Below, in pieces: positions 1 through 9,372 of a DNA stretch of 39,083 nucleotides. A program made the translations under genes and the position numbers. Source of the DNA: Bradyrhizobium sp. GTDB lineage: Bacteria; Pseudomonadota; Alphaproteobacteria; Rhizobiales; Xanthobacteraceae. The stretch is from contig NZ_JAURXB010000192.1 in NCBI RefSeq assembly GCF_030654605.1, positions 1 through 39,083 of the forward strand. Reading direction: 5' to 3'. Position 1 is the stretch's first letter, and the number at the start of each line of letters is the position of its first letter. A model generated the notes under the pieces. That model had not been told where the DNA came from and did no database searches. It saw only the letters and a list, made by a program, of their open reading frames with translations.

Positions 1-126
1 CGTCCAGAACCTCAGGAAACAAGGTCGCTTGATAACGCGACGCTCCGGTGACATGCGCCATCACGGCCCCCGAATCAGAAAATCCACTCCAAATGATGTT
101 AACACACCCACTTTTCACACAGCCTG
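1..126. mobile_element. Terminal segment of an insertion sequence that extends left of the window
   Basis: The segment ends with ACTTTTCACACAGCCTG (110-126), which matches, with one difference, the inverted copy at 38944-38960. It is followed at once by GTTC and the second half of a palindromic repeat (127-143), so the boundary is sharp. GTTC is also the last four bases before the IS end at the other edge, as expected for a 4-bp target duplication. Frame 1 is open from base 1 to a TGA at 49-51, but too short to assign. The IS family is not established; IS1182-like elements have similar ends, from memory only. Confidence 0.6.
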
Positions 127-143
127 GTTCGCAGGGACGACAG
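127..143. repeat. Right half of a palindromic intergenic repeat, cut by the IS
   Basis: The bases GTTCGCAGGGACGACAG equal the last part of the intact element at 37269-37390. The left half is missing because the IS end lies directly before it. The AGGGA at 133-137 is nine bases before the ATG at 147 and may act as the ribosome-binding site of the next gene. Confidence 0.65.
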
Positions 144-146
144 CAA

Positions 147-950
147 ATGTCCCCCGAACTCGCCTTCCTCCTGACGCTGTTGCTGCGCATGGCGATCACC
201 GCGGCGTTCGTGGTGACGGCGTCCGTGATCACCGAGCGTTCCGGTCCGGTGATCGGCGCGCTGGTCGCGACGCTGCCGATTTCGGCGGGACCTTCCTACG
301 TCTTTCTCGCGCTCGATCATGACGCGGCGTTCATCGCCGAGGGCGCGCTGGCCAGCCTGCCGATCAACGCCGCGACGATCCTGCTGGGCCTCACCTATGT
401 CGTGCTGGCACAGCGCCACAATGCGGTGGTCAGCTGCCTCGGTGCGGTCGCGGTGTGGATCGCGCTGGCCTCGATCATTCGCTCGGTGCACTGGACGCTG
501 GCCGGCGGCCTGGCTGTCAATGTCATTGCCTTTGCGATCTGCGTGCCGCTGCTGCGGCGCTTCCGCCACGTCAGGATGCCGCTGATCACGCGGCGCTGGT
601 ACGACATCCCGCTGCGCGCCTCGCTGGTCGCCACCCTGGTGGCGACGGTGGTGACGGCGTCGGGCTGGGTCGGTCCCAAGGTCAGCGGCATCATTGCGCT
701 GTTCCCGGTGGTGTTCACCAGCATGATGCTGATCCTGCACCCGCGCATTGGTGGTCCTGCAACCGCCGCCGTGATAGCCAACAGCGCTGGCGGCTTGATG
801 GGGCTGGGCATCGCCATCGCGATGATCAATGTCGCAGCCTCGCGGTTCGGCTCGACGATCGGCCTCGGCATCGCGCTGGCGATCTGCGTGAGCTGGAATC
901 TCGGGCTGTGGTGGTGGAGCCGGCGGAAGTTGGCGCGCGTAGAGCCGTAG
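147..950 (+). CDS. Unknown multi-pass inner-membrane protein
   Basis: A 267-residue, strongly hydrophobic protein with roughly seven or eight predicted membrane segments. They start at about residue 5, and the C-terminus is basic (WWWSRRKLARVEP). I do not recognise the family. The reading frame is open further upstream to 48, but that part would be encoded by the IS end; the ATG at 147 has AGGGA nine bases before it and begins directly at the first hydrophobic segment, so it is preferred. The IS insertion 20 bases upstream must have removed or replaced the native promoter. The TAG stop (948-950) is the first TAG of the repeat that follows. No catalytic motif is visible, so a transport or permease-like role is only a guess. 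Confidence 0.65.
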   Translation: MSPELAFLLTLLLRMAITAAFVVTASVITERSGPVIGALVATLPISAGPSYVFLALDHDAAFIAEGALASLPINAATILLGLTYVVLAQRHNAVVSCLGAVAVWIALASIIRSVHWTLAGGLAVNVIAFAICVPLLRRFRHVRMPLITRRWYDIPLRASLVATLVATVVTASGWVGPKVSGIIALFPVVFTSMMLILHPRIGGPATAAVIANSAGGLMGLGIAIAMINVAASRFGSTIGLGIALAICVSWNLGLWWWSRRKLARVEP

Positions 951-1070
951 GGTGGGCAAAGGCGCGCCTTCGCGCCGTGCCCACCATCTATCGCGGTCCT
1001 CATTTATCAATGGTGGGCACGCCATCGGGTGCGCGCTTTGCGCGACCCGTCGGCTTTGCCCACCCTGCGG
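946..1070. repeat. Palindromic intergenic repeat, GTAGGGTGGGCAAAGG type
   Basis: Begins CGTAGGGTGGGCAAAGGCGC and ends with the inverted form GCTTTGCCCACCCTGCGG, with an inner pair GTGCCCACCATC and GGTGGGCACGCC. This imperfect nested palindrome is of a kind dispersed in Bradyrhizobium genomes. Its TAG is the stop codon of the membrane protein gene. Confidence 0.7.
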
Positions 1071-1138
1071 ACAAGATTGATGGTTACCCCTGCCGCTAGA
1101 CCCGCTAGATTGGCCGCGGGACAAGACTGGGGCGCGCG

Positions 1139-1849
1139 GTGGAGGGGTTGTACAAGGTCGAATACGATATCAACGACGGCTCCGGCCGCAGCGTGCTGTA
1201 CGCCCATGACGGCGAGATGCTCGGTGGCAATACGGCCTTCGCCCACTTCGGCAGCTACCAGGATGTGGGCGGGGAAATCATCGCCAGGCTCAGGACCCGG
1301 CGCCACAGTGCGTCGCCGCATCACCGGTCGTTGGTCAGTTCCGACGCGGTCACCATCAGCATGCGTGGCCGGCCGGAGGGGCCGCGCTATCGCTTCGCCG
1401 GCGAGGTAGTGGAGGATGCCGGTTCGGTGTTTCGCGCCGTGATGACGCCGCTCGGCAATGACGATATCCCGCCGCCCGGCGCTGTTGGCGACGGCAGCAT
1501 CGTCAGCGGACTCTACTCGATCGATATGAGGATGCTGGACGGCGTTGCCGGCGGGCATACCGGCGTGATGCTGCTGCATGACGGCCGCATCCTCGGCGGC
1601 GACGCCTTCTTCTATTACCTCGGCGCCTACGCCTCGGCGAACGGCCGCTGGAAGGGCGAGTTCGTCAATCAGGAACACACCCCGGCAAAAAGCGAGCATC
1701 CGCTGTTCGGCGGTTACGAGGTGGGCATCGGCTTCTCCGGCCGTTGCGATGCCGGCGGCGCCGAAATAGAGGCGACCGCGCTGGCCGGCAAGCGCAGCAT
1801 CCGCCTCGCCGCCACGCTGAAGCTGATCCAGCCGTTCGCCGGCCGCTGA
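1139..1849 (+). CDS. GrlR-like protein with two tandem domains
   Basis: A 236-residue protein with two copies of a similar unit, about residues 1-110 and 118-236. Each opens with GLY-x-V/I-(E/D), and each carries a DGxxLGG(N/D) turn followed by an aromatic strand (YAHDGEMLGGNTAFAHFGSY; LHDGRILGGDAFFYYLGAY). This is the pattern of the GrlR fold, a small calycin-like barrel named after the negative regulator of the enteropathogen LEE type III system. Single-domain relatives of unknown role occur in many proteobacteria, so no link to type III secretion is implied. The start is a GTG at 1139; no strong ribosome-binding site is seen and there is no upstream ATG in frame. The gene converges on mutS with only 21 bases between the two stops. 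Confidence 0.6.
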   Translation: MEGLYKVEYDINDGSGRSVLYAHDGEMLGGNTAFAHFGSYQDVGGEIIARLRTRRHSASPHHRSLVSSDAVTISMRGRPEGPRYRFAGEVVEDAGSVFRAVMTPLGNDDIPPPGAVGDGSIVSGLYSIDMRMLDGVAGGHTGVMLLHDGRILGGDAFFYYLGAYASANGRWKGEFVNQEHTPAKSEHPLFGGYEVGIGFSGRCDAGGAEIEATALAGKRSIRLAATLKLIQPFAGR

Positions 1850-1870
1850 CGGTCCCCGGCGCACCGGTTA

Positions 1871-4597
1871 TTATTTCGGCAATTTCGCCTTCAGCGCATA
1901 CAGCGCCTCCAGCGCGTCGCGCGGCGACATTTCGTCGGGATGCAGCGCCTTCAACGCCTCGATCAATTGCTCGGCCTCGCTCGGCGGCGCCGGTTCGGCG
2001 GCGGCGCGCGACGGCACCGCGAACAGCGGCAGGTCGTCGACCAGCACACGGGCGGCCTGGCCGCGGTCCTGCGCCTCGAGTTTGGCCAGTACCGATTTGG
2101 CGCGCGCGATGACAGGCGCCGGCAGGCCTGCGAGCTTTGCCACCTGGATGCCGTAGGAGCGGTCGGCCGAGCCCGGCAGCACTTCGTGCAGGAACACGAC
2201 GTCGCCCTGCCATTCCTTGACCCGCACCGTGGCGTTGAACAGCCGCGGCAGTTTGGCCGAGAGCGCGGTGAGTTCATGGTAATGCGTGGCAAACAGCGCG
2301 CGGCAGCGGTTGGCCTCGTGCAGGTGCTCGATCGCCGCCCAGGCGATGGAAAGGCCATCGAAAGTCGCGGTGCCGCGACCGATCTCGTCCAGGATCACCA
2401 GCGAACGTTCGCTGGCCTGATTGAGGATGACGGCGGTCTCCACCATCTCCACCATGAAGGTGGAGCGGCCGCGCGCCAGATCATCGGCGGCGCCGACGCG
2501 GGAGAACAGCCGGTCGACGATGCCGATGCGGGCGCGGGTGGCCGGCACGAAACTGCCGGTCTGCGCCAGCAGCGCGATCAGCGCGTTCTGGCGCAGAAAG
2601 GTCGATTTGCCCGCCATGTTGGGGCCGGTGATCAGCCAGATCTGGCCGGACTTTTGCGCCGGTCCGGGGGAGAGATCGCAGGCATTGGCGATGAAGGGGT
2701 GGCCGTCGCGCTTCAACGCCTGCTCCACCACCGGATGCCGGCCGCCCTCGATCGCAAAGCCGAGCGAGCCATCGACCTCGGGCCGCACGTAATTGTCATC
2801 GATCGCGAGTTTGGCCAATGCGGTCGCGACATCCAGCAACGCGAAGGCATGGGCTGCTGCACGCAGATCGTCGCTGGCGGCCATGACCATCGCGGACAGC
2901 CGCTCGAAAATCTCCAGCTCCAGCCCGAGCGCGCGGTCGCCGGCGTTGGCAATCTTGGCTTCGATCTCGCCGAGTTCCGAGGTGGTGAAGCGCGTCTGGC
3001 CGGCCAGCGTCTGGCGATGAATGAAGGTCGCATTCAAGGGCGGCGACATCAGCTTGTCGCCGTGCTGCGCAGTCACTTCGACGAAATAGCCGAGCACATT
3101 GTTGTGCCGGATCTTCAGGCCCTTGACGCCGGTATCGTCAGCGTAGCGCGCCTGCATCGCGGCGACGACGAGGCGGGAGGCGTCGCGCAGATTGCGGGTC
3201 TCGTCGAGCGCGGCCTCATAGCCCTCGCGCACGAAACCGCCGTCGCGCTTGATGAGGGGCAGTTGCTCGGCCAGCGCGCGCTCGAATTCGCGCGCCAATT
3301 CGCGGGACGGCCGGCGCAGCGCCTCCATGATGGCAGCGATTTCCGGCGGCGGCGCTTCGAGTTGTCCGAGCCGTGCCAGCGCCGCATCGGCGGCCAGAAT
3401 GCCGTCGCGCAGGCCGGCGAGATCGCGCGGGCCGCCGCGTCCGACCGACAATCGCGCCAGCGCACGCGACATGTCGGGTGCCGATCGCAGAATGGTCCTG
3501 AGGTCGTCGCGCGCCGCACTGTCGGCAACGAAGGTGGCGATGGCATCGAGCCGCCGCGCAATTGCGGCGCCGTCGGTGAGAGGGGCCGCCAGCCGCTGCG
3601 CCAGCAGGCGCGAGCCGGCGGGGGTCACGGTGCAGTCGATCGCATCGAGCAGCGAGCCGCGCCGCTCGCCGGCCAGCGTCCGCGTCAATTCCAGATTGGC
3701 GCGGGTGGCGGGGTCGATCGCCATCGTGGTGCCGGACGCCTCGCGCGACGGCGGCGACAGCGGCGGGCGCTTTCCGACCTGGGTGCGGTCGATATAGGTA
3801 ACGGCGGCGGCAGCGGCCGTGGCCTCCAGCCGCGACATCGCGCTGAGCCCGTCCATGGTGGCGACCGCGAAATAGTCGCATAGCCGCCGCTCGGCGGTGG
3901 CGCTGTCGAAGACGTCGCGGGTCAGCGGCGTTACGGCCGGCAATTCGCGCAGGCTCGGCCCTATCTCGGGATCGCCATAGAGCGCGTCGGTGACGATGAC
4001 CTCGTTGGGATTGATCCGCGCCAGCGTGGCGGCGAGTTCGCCGGTCGCGCATTCCGTGACGATGAATTCGGCGGTGGAGATGTCGATCCAGGCGAGGCCA
4101 ATCCGGTCGGCGCCAGCGGAGCCGCGCGACCGCGCGATGGCCAGCAGATAGTTGTTGGCCCTGGCTTCCAGCAGCGTGTCTTCGGTCAGGGTGCCCGGCG
4201 TCACCAGCCGCACCACGCCGCGGCGGACCACGCTCTTGTTGCCGCGCTTACGTGCCTCGGCCGGGTTCTCCAGCTGTTCGCACACCGCGACGCGATGACC
4301 TGCCTCGATCAGCCGATGCAGATAGTCTTCGGAACGCTCCACCGGCACGCCGCACATCGCGATATCCGCGCCCTGGTGCCTGCCGCGTTTGGTCAGGACG
4401 ATGCCGAGGGTGCGCGAGGCGATCTCGGCGTCCTCGAAGAACAATTCGTAGAAATCGCCCATCCGGTAGAACAGCAGCAGTCCGGGATGGGCGGCCTTGA
4501 TCTCGAGATATTGTTCCATCATCGGCGACACGCGCGCCGTGTCCTCCGCTGGGGTGGCGGGCGCGGCCGGAACGGGGATGGATTGCTGGATCGTCAT
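1871..4597 (-). CDS. mutS: DNA mismatch repair protein MutS
   Basis: A 908-residue MutS of normal length. It recognises base-base mismatches and small loops and recruits MutL in an ATP-dependent way. The Phe-x-Glu mismatch-reading motif is GDFYELFF (F49, E51). Connector, lever and clamp regions follow, then the ATPase: Walker [10 protein letters not shown] at 658-666, Walker [11 protein letters not shown] (D737, E738), signature STFMVEM, and the H-loop ATHYHE. The C-terminal helix-turn segment [16 protein letters not shown] is present. The frame is open to 4735, but the extension translates a palindromic repeat (4685-4800), so the ATG at 4597, which starts MTIQQSIP, is chosen. Nothing suggests damage or transfer; this is a core chromosomal gene and argues against the region being a simple mobile island. 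Confidence 0.97.
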   Translation of the reverse strand: MTIQQSIPVPAAPATPAEDTARVSPMMEQYLEIKAAHPGLLLFYRMGDFYELFFEDAEIASRTLGIVLTKRGRHQGADIAMCGVPVERSEDYLHRLIEAGHRVAVCEQLENPAEARKRGNKSVVRRGVVRLVTPGTLTEDTLLEARANNYLLAIARSRGSAGADRIGLAWIDISTAEFIVTECATGELAATLARINPNEVIVTDALYGDPEIGPSLRELPAVTPLTRDVFDSATAERRLCDYFAVATMDGLSAMSRLEATAAAAAVTYIDRTQVGKRPPLSPPSREASGTTMAIDPATRANLELTRTLAGERRGSLLDAIDCTVTPAGSRLLAQRLAAPLTDGAAIARRLDAIATFVADSAARDDLRTILRSAPDMSRALARLSVGRGGPRDLAGLRDGILAADAALARLGQLEAPPPEIAAIMEALRRPSRELAREFERALAEQLPLIKRDGGFVREGYEAALDETRNLRDASRLVVAAMQARYADDTGVKGLKIRHNNVLGYFVEVTAQHGDKLMSPPLNATFIHRQTLAGQTRFTTSELGEIEAKIANAGDRALGLELEIFERLSAMVMAASDDLRAAAHAFALLDVATALAKLAIDDNYVRPEVDGSLGFAIEGGRHPVVEQALKRDGHPFIANACDLSPGPAQKSGQIWLITGPNMAGKSTFLRQNALIALLAQTGSFVPATRARIGIVDRLFSRVGAADDLARGRSTFMVEMVETAVILNQASERSLVILDEIGRGTATFDGLSIAWAAIEHLHEANRCRALFATHYHELTALSAKLPRLFNATVRVKEWQGDVVFLHEVLPGSADRSYGIQVAKLAGLPAPVIARAKSVLAKLEAQDRGQAARVLVDDLPLFAVPSRAAAEPAPPSEAEQLIEALKALHPDEMSPRDALEALYALKAKLPK

Positions 4598-4684
4598 TGC
4601 GGCGCAAACTACAAAATTTTGGTGAGCGGTCCTATCTGTTTGCCGCCGCAATGTGGGTTTTCCACGTTTGCGAAACTGCCATCT

Positions 4685-4800
4685 TCTCCCTCTCCCGCTC
4701 TTGCGGGGGAGGGCCGGGGTGGGTGAATGCTTCAACAGGCGCCGGTGTATGCTGAGACAGCCCCCACCCTAACCCTCCCCCGCAAGCGCGGGAGAGGGAA
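4685..4800. repeat. Paired CCCTCTCCCGC...GCGGGAGAGGG palindromic repeats
   Basis: Two inverted modules: CTCCCTCTCCCGCTCTTGCG...GGGGTGGGTG, then about 35 bases of unique sequence, then CCCCCACCCTAACCCTCCCC...GCGGGAGAGGG. Each module is itself a hairpin. The same architecture recurs at 36228-36345. It lies in the divergent gap between mutS and the thiolase gene. Confidence 0.8.
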
Positions 4801-4878
4801 CTGCAGCGTCGTCCTCAATTGACCTGCCACGCTTGCGCTCCTAAAACTCGCCAAACGCGGCATTCAGGGAGAGATTCA

Positions 4879-6087
<1,209 letters not shown>

Positions 6088-6092
6088 CAACT

Positions 6093-6199
6093 TGTCATTC
6101 CGGGATGGTGCGTTAGCACCAGACCGCAGGTGCGCAATTGCGCGCCGGGGAATCTCGAGATTCCGGATTCGATGCTGCACATCGCTCCGGAATGACGGG
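6093..6199. repeat. Palindromic intergenic repeat, GTCATTCCGGGATGG type
   Basis: Opens TGTCATTCCGGGATGGTGCG and closes with the inverted form ATCGCTCCGGAATGACGGG, with internal short hairpins (GTGCGCAATTGCGCGC; GGAATCTCGAGATTCC). It fills nearly the whole gap between the thiolase and flavoprotein genes and may terminate or separate their transcripts. Confidence 0.75.
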
Positions 6200-6216
6200 T
6201 TTGGAGGGGAACGCCC

Positions 6217-7944
6217 GTGCATCATGCTGACTTGCGCGGCGTTCCCCCCGGCTACGACGTCGTCGTGATCGGCGCCGGCGCCGCCGGCCTGTCGGCTGCG
6301 CTATTTGCCTCCATCCGCGGTGCCCGGACCCTGTTGGTCGAGAAATCAGGTTTTGTCGGCGGCACCTCGGCGCTGTCGGCGGGTTCGATCTGGATACCGA
6401 ATACGCGTCATGCCTCTGAAGTCGCGGGGTCCGACAGCACTGACAATGCCGAGCGATATCTGCAGCAGATCATCGGCAACCGGGCGGACGCCAGTTTGCG
6501 CGCGGCCTTCCTGAAGGCCGGCCCCGAAGCGGTCGAGGTGCTGGAAAACCACTCTGAAGTAAGACTGCGCGCCTATCCCCGCCATCCGGACTACCGCTCG
6601 GAACTGGAGGGCGCTGTCGTAGCGGGCCGTGCGCTGGAGCCGCTGCCGTTCGACGGGCGATTGCTGGGCGATTCACTTCGCCTCGTTCGCCCGCCTATTC
6701 CGGAGTTCACGCTGCTTGGCGGCATGATGGTCGACCGCACCGACATCGGTCATTTGCTGTCGGCGGCGACGTCGATGAAATCGCTGCTGCATGCCGCGAA
6801 GCTGCTGGCGCGGTACGGGCGTGACCGGCTGAGCTATCCGAGGGGCTCGCGGCTGGTGATGGGCAATGCGCTGGTCGGCCGCCTGCTGTATTCATTGATC
6901 CGGCGCGGCGTCGATATTCTGACCGACACGTCGCTCGAAAAAATTGTCCGGGATGAAAGCGGCCGCGTCACCTCGGCGGTTCTGATTTCGGGCGGGGTCA
7001 CGCGGGATATCGGCATCCGGGGCGGGCTGATTCTGGCAGGTGGTGGATTCAGCCGGCACGCCGGACGGCGGTTTGCGGCGTTGAGGACCGATGTGGCGTG
7101 GTCCGCCGTCGCGCCCGGCGCCAGCGGCGACGCGCAGGACAAGGCGATCGAGGCCGGCGCCCGCATCAGCGACCGCGATCTCAGCGCCGCCTTCTGGGCG
7201 CCGGCCTCGATCCGGCGCCGGCGCGACGGGTCGCAGGCGGTCTTTCCGCACTTCGTGCTCGACCGCGCCAAGCCGGGGACGCTGGTGGTCGACAGCAACG
7301 GCCGCCGCTTCGTCAACGAGGCGATCTCCTACCATCAATTCGCGCTGGAGATGCTGGCCCAGGGCAAGTCGGCTGTCCCCGCATTTCTGATTGCGGACGC
7401 GGTGGCGCTGCGAAAATATGGCCTCGGCATGGTGCGCCCCGGCGGCTGGGGGGCGCGCGCCGCTCTGGCCGACGGATACCTGATCGCCGGTGACAGCATC
7501 GAGCAGCTGGCGCAACGATTGAAGATCGATCCTGACCGCTTGCGCAACACGGTCGAAAGGATGAACGGTTACGCAAGAACCGGTCTCGATCTCGAATTCG
7601 GCCGGGGCAGTACGGTCTACCAGAACCACAATGGCGATGCGTCCGCCGCCGGGGCCAATCCCAATCTAGGCCCGATCGCGATCGCGCCGTTTTATGCGCT
7701 TCGGCTTTATCCGTCCGACATCGGCACGTCGGCGGGGCTGGTCACGGACGAATCTTCGCGCGTGCTGGATGCAAGCAGCCGGCCGATATCGGGCCTCTAT
7801 GCCTGCGGCAACGACATGCAGTCGATCATGGGTGGGACTTATCCCGGCCCCGGGATCACGCTCGGGCCGGCCCTCGCCTTCGCCTGGCTTGCGGCATCGG
7901 ACGCGACGACGATGCTTGCCGCAGAGGCGTCTTGCCTTTCATGA
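6217..7944 (+). CDS. FAD-dependent oxidoreductase of the fumarate reductase / 3-ketosteroid dehydrogenase-like class
   Basis: A 575-residue flavoprotein. The dinucleotide-binding motif VVVIGAGAAGLSAA (GxGxxG at 19-24) is followed by LLVEKSGFVGGTSALSAG, the pattern of the succinate dehydrogenase/fumarate reductase flavoprotein superfamily. Near the C-terminus GGTYPGPGITLGPALAF (Y542, G546) resembles the YPGPG segment of 3-ketosteroid delta-1-dehydrogenases. The GTG start at 6217 is supported by GGAGGGGA six bases upstream. There is no signal peptide, so it is probably cytoplasmic. Its neighbours (dehydroquinase, isomerase/dehydratase, dioxygenase) suggest dehydrogenation or reduction of an alicyclic acid, but the substrate cannot be read from the sequence. 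A true steroid role is unlikely because no other steroid genes are nearby. Confidence 0.8.
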   Translation: MHHADLRGVPPGYDVVVIGAGAAGLSAALFASIRGARTLLVEKSGFVGGTSALSAGSIWIPNTRHASEVAGSDSTDNAERYLQQIIGNRADASLRAAFLKAGPEAVEVLENHSEVRLRAYPRHPDYRSELEGAVVAGRALEPLPFDGRLLGDSLRLVRPPIPEFTLLGGMMVDRTDIGHLLSAATSMKSLLHAAKLLARYGRDRLSYPRGSRLVMGNALVGRLLYSLIRRGVDILTDTSLEKIVRDESGRVTSAVLISGGVTRDIGIRGGLILAGGGFSRHAGRRFAALRTDVAWSAVAPGASGDAQDKAIEAGARISDRDLSAAFWAPASIRRRRDGSQAVFPHFVLDRAKPGTLVVDSNGRRFVNEAISYHQFALEMLAQGKSAVPAFLIADAVALRKYGLGMVRPGGWGARAALADGYLIAGDSIEQLAQRLKIDPDRLRNTVERMNGYARTGLDLEFGRGSTVYQNHNGDASAAGANPNLGPIAIAPFYALRLYPSDIGTSAGLVTDESSRVLDASSRPISGLYACGNDMQSIMGGTYPGPGITLGPALAFAWLAASDATTMLAAEASCLS

Positions 7945-8028
7945 TAGCGCAACTCGTGGTTCTGTTCGGTGTCTGCAAATGGTTCGGCGGCTGGCCGGGT
8001 TGAATTCAGTGCAACGGAGGGGACGACG

Positions 8029-8517
8029 ATGGCCGCGAAAATCATGATCCTGAACGGACCGAACCTGAATTTCCTGGGCATCCGGGAGCCGCACATCTAT
8101 GGCTCGACCACGCTCGCCGAGATCGAGGCGAGCTGCCAGGCGCTCGCCGCCACCCTCGGGATCACGATCTCGTTTCACCAGTCCAATCTCGAAGGTGAAC
8201 TGGTCAACCTGATCCAGTCGGCGCACGGCCATGCCGACGCCATCATCATGAACCCCGCCGCCTATTCGTTCACGTCGATCGCATTGATCGACGCGCTGAA
8301 AATCTTCGAAGGTCCGAAAATCGAGGTTCATATCTCGAATATTCACGCCCGCGACGAACTGCACCGGCATTCGATCACGTCCACCGCGTCCACCGCCGTG
8401 ATCTGCGGTCTCGGTCCTTACGGCTATATCGCCGCGATCCTCGCCGCCGTGCAGAAGCTCGGAAAACTGCCGGACGGGATTCCGGCGTCGCTGCACGGCC
8501 TGCGGGCGAAGGCATAG
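8029..8517 (+). CDS. aroQ: Type II 3-dehydroquinate dehydratase, variant paralogue
   Basis: A 162-residue protein of the dodecameric type II dehydroquinase family, which interconverts 3-dehydroquinate and 3-dehydroshikimate. N12 in MILNGPNLN, R19 and Y24 in GIREPHIYG, and E99/H101 in IEVHISNIHARDE fit the family's active site. The usual GAYTHTS segment, whose His contacts substrate, reads AAYSFTS here, with F81 in place of His. The ATG at 8029 follows GGAGGGGA. Placement in a catabolic group, not beside aroK/aroB/accB, suggests a degradative (quinate-type) or changed function and not housekeeping shikimate synthesis. The F81 change could mean altered substrate specificity. Confidence 0.88.
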   Translation: MAAKIMILNGPNLNFLGIREPHIYGSTTLAEIEASCQALAATLGITISFHQSNLEGELVNLIQSAHGHADAIIMNPAAYSFTSIALIDALKIFEGPKIEVHISNIHARDELHRHSITSTASTAVICGLGPYGYIAAILAAVQKLGKLPDGIPASLHGLRAKA

Positions 8518-8542
8518 GCAACTATTCGAGACAGGAGTCGTT

Positions 8543-8663
8543 TGCTGCCCATGCTTAGAGACGCTCGCGATGCTCGCTCCTCAGCATGAGGTTGTTGTGT
8601 TTCAGCAGGTAAAACCTCATCCTGAGGAGGCCGCGAAGTGGCCGTCTCGAAGGATGGGCAGCA
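8543..8663. repeat. Palindromic intergenic repeat, GCTGCCCATGCTTAGAGACG type
   Basis: Left arm TGCTGCCCATGCTTAGAGACGG-like, right arm GGCCGTCTCGAAGGATGGGCAGCA, with an inner pair CCTCAGCATGAGG and CCTCATCCTGAGGAGG. A large imperfect hairpin lies between the dehydroquinase gene and the next gene. Confidence 0.75.
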
Positions 8664-8716
8664 ATACAGATCTATGATTCCAGGAACTGGGATCAACGGT
8701 TCGGGAGGATATCACG

Positions 8717-9370
8717 ATGCGCGGAGCGGGTTTCCTGGCGATCTGGAGCGATGTCGAGCGGTCGAACCTGACCGATTATCGTCACTGGCTGACGCGCGAG
8801 CACACCACGGAGCGGGTGACCACCGACGGGTTCCTCGCCAATCGCGTGTTCCGAGCCGTCCGCGCCGACATCGAGCGCTTCTTCATTCTCTACGAGCTGC
8901 AAGCGCCGGAGGTTCTCGACGGCCCCGCCTACCTCGCGCGGCTCAACGCGCCGACGCCGTGGTCGCAGCGCATCATGCCGCAGCTCGGAAACTTCATTCG
9001 CGGCGGCGGCGTGGTGACGGCCCGGGCCGGGCGCGGCGAGGGGGCCACCATCGTCGCGCTGCGTCTCGAACGCTTGCCGGAAGACCCCAAGCGCCTGGCC
9101 GATGATATTGCCGCGCTCGATGGGGTCGCCGCGGTGCAGATCGGTGCCACCGATATCGCCAGGACCTCGGTGCCGACAATCGAGAAGGGGATGCGGAAAG
9201 ACGAGGGTGTGTTTGCCGGCCTGCTGCTGATCGAAACGCTCGACGAGGCTTCGCTTCGTAGCGCGGTACGCAAGGCGGCCGAAATGGCGCCGGACGTGCT
9301 GGGCGATGTCGGCGACCCCGAGATCTATCAGGGGATCTTCGCGCTGGACAAGCGTATCGCCTGGGTCTGA
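8717..9370 (+). CDS. Uncharacterised two-lobed alpha/beta protein (EthD-like guess)
   Basis: A 217-residue soluble protein not firmly recognised. The two halves (about 1-110 and 115-217) look alike in alternating strand/helix pattern. The start AGFLAIWSDV...YRHWLTREHTTERV resembles dimeric alpha-beta barrel proteins of the EthD/NIPSNAP kind, which sometimes assist oxidation of aromatic intermediates. No cofactor motif is seen. The ATG at 8717 is preceded by GGGAGG (8702-8707). It is followed two bases after its stop by the TIM-barrel gene, so the two are almost surely co-translated. Function is unknown. Confidence 0.7.
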   Translation: MRGAGFLAIWSDVERSNLTDYRHWLTREHTTERVTTDGFLANRVFRAVRADIERFFILYELQAPEVLDGPAYLARLNAPTPWSQRIMPQLGNFIRGGGVVTARAGRGEGATIVALRLERLPEDPKRLADDIAALDGVAAVQIGATDIARTSVPTIEKGMRKDEGVFAGLLLIETLDEASLRSAVRKAAEMAPDVLGDVGDPEIYQGIFALDKRIAWV

Positions 9371-9372
9371 CC

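Noticed and set aside
1139..1849. Sign of a type III secretion island from the GrlR-like protein
   Set aside because: No secretion genes are nearby and GrlR-like barrels occur widely outside such islands.
1940..3883. 647-codon open frame opposite mutS
   Set aside because: It lies wholly inside mutS on the other strand, is rich in Arg, Gln, Gly and His, and has no recognisable motif; it is a shadow of high-GC codon bias.
6217..7944. True 3-ketosteroid dehydrogenase for steroid degradation
   Set aside because: Only the C-terminal YPGPG segment points that way and no other steroid catabolic gene is present; the family is shared with many reductases of unknown substrate.
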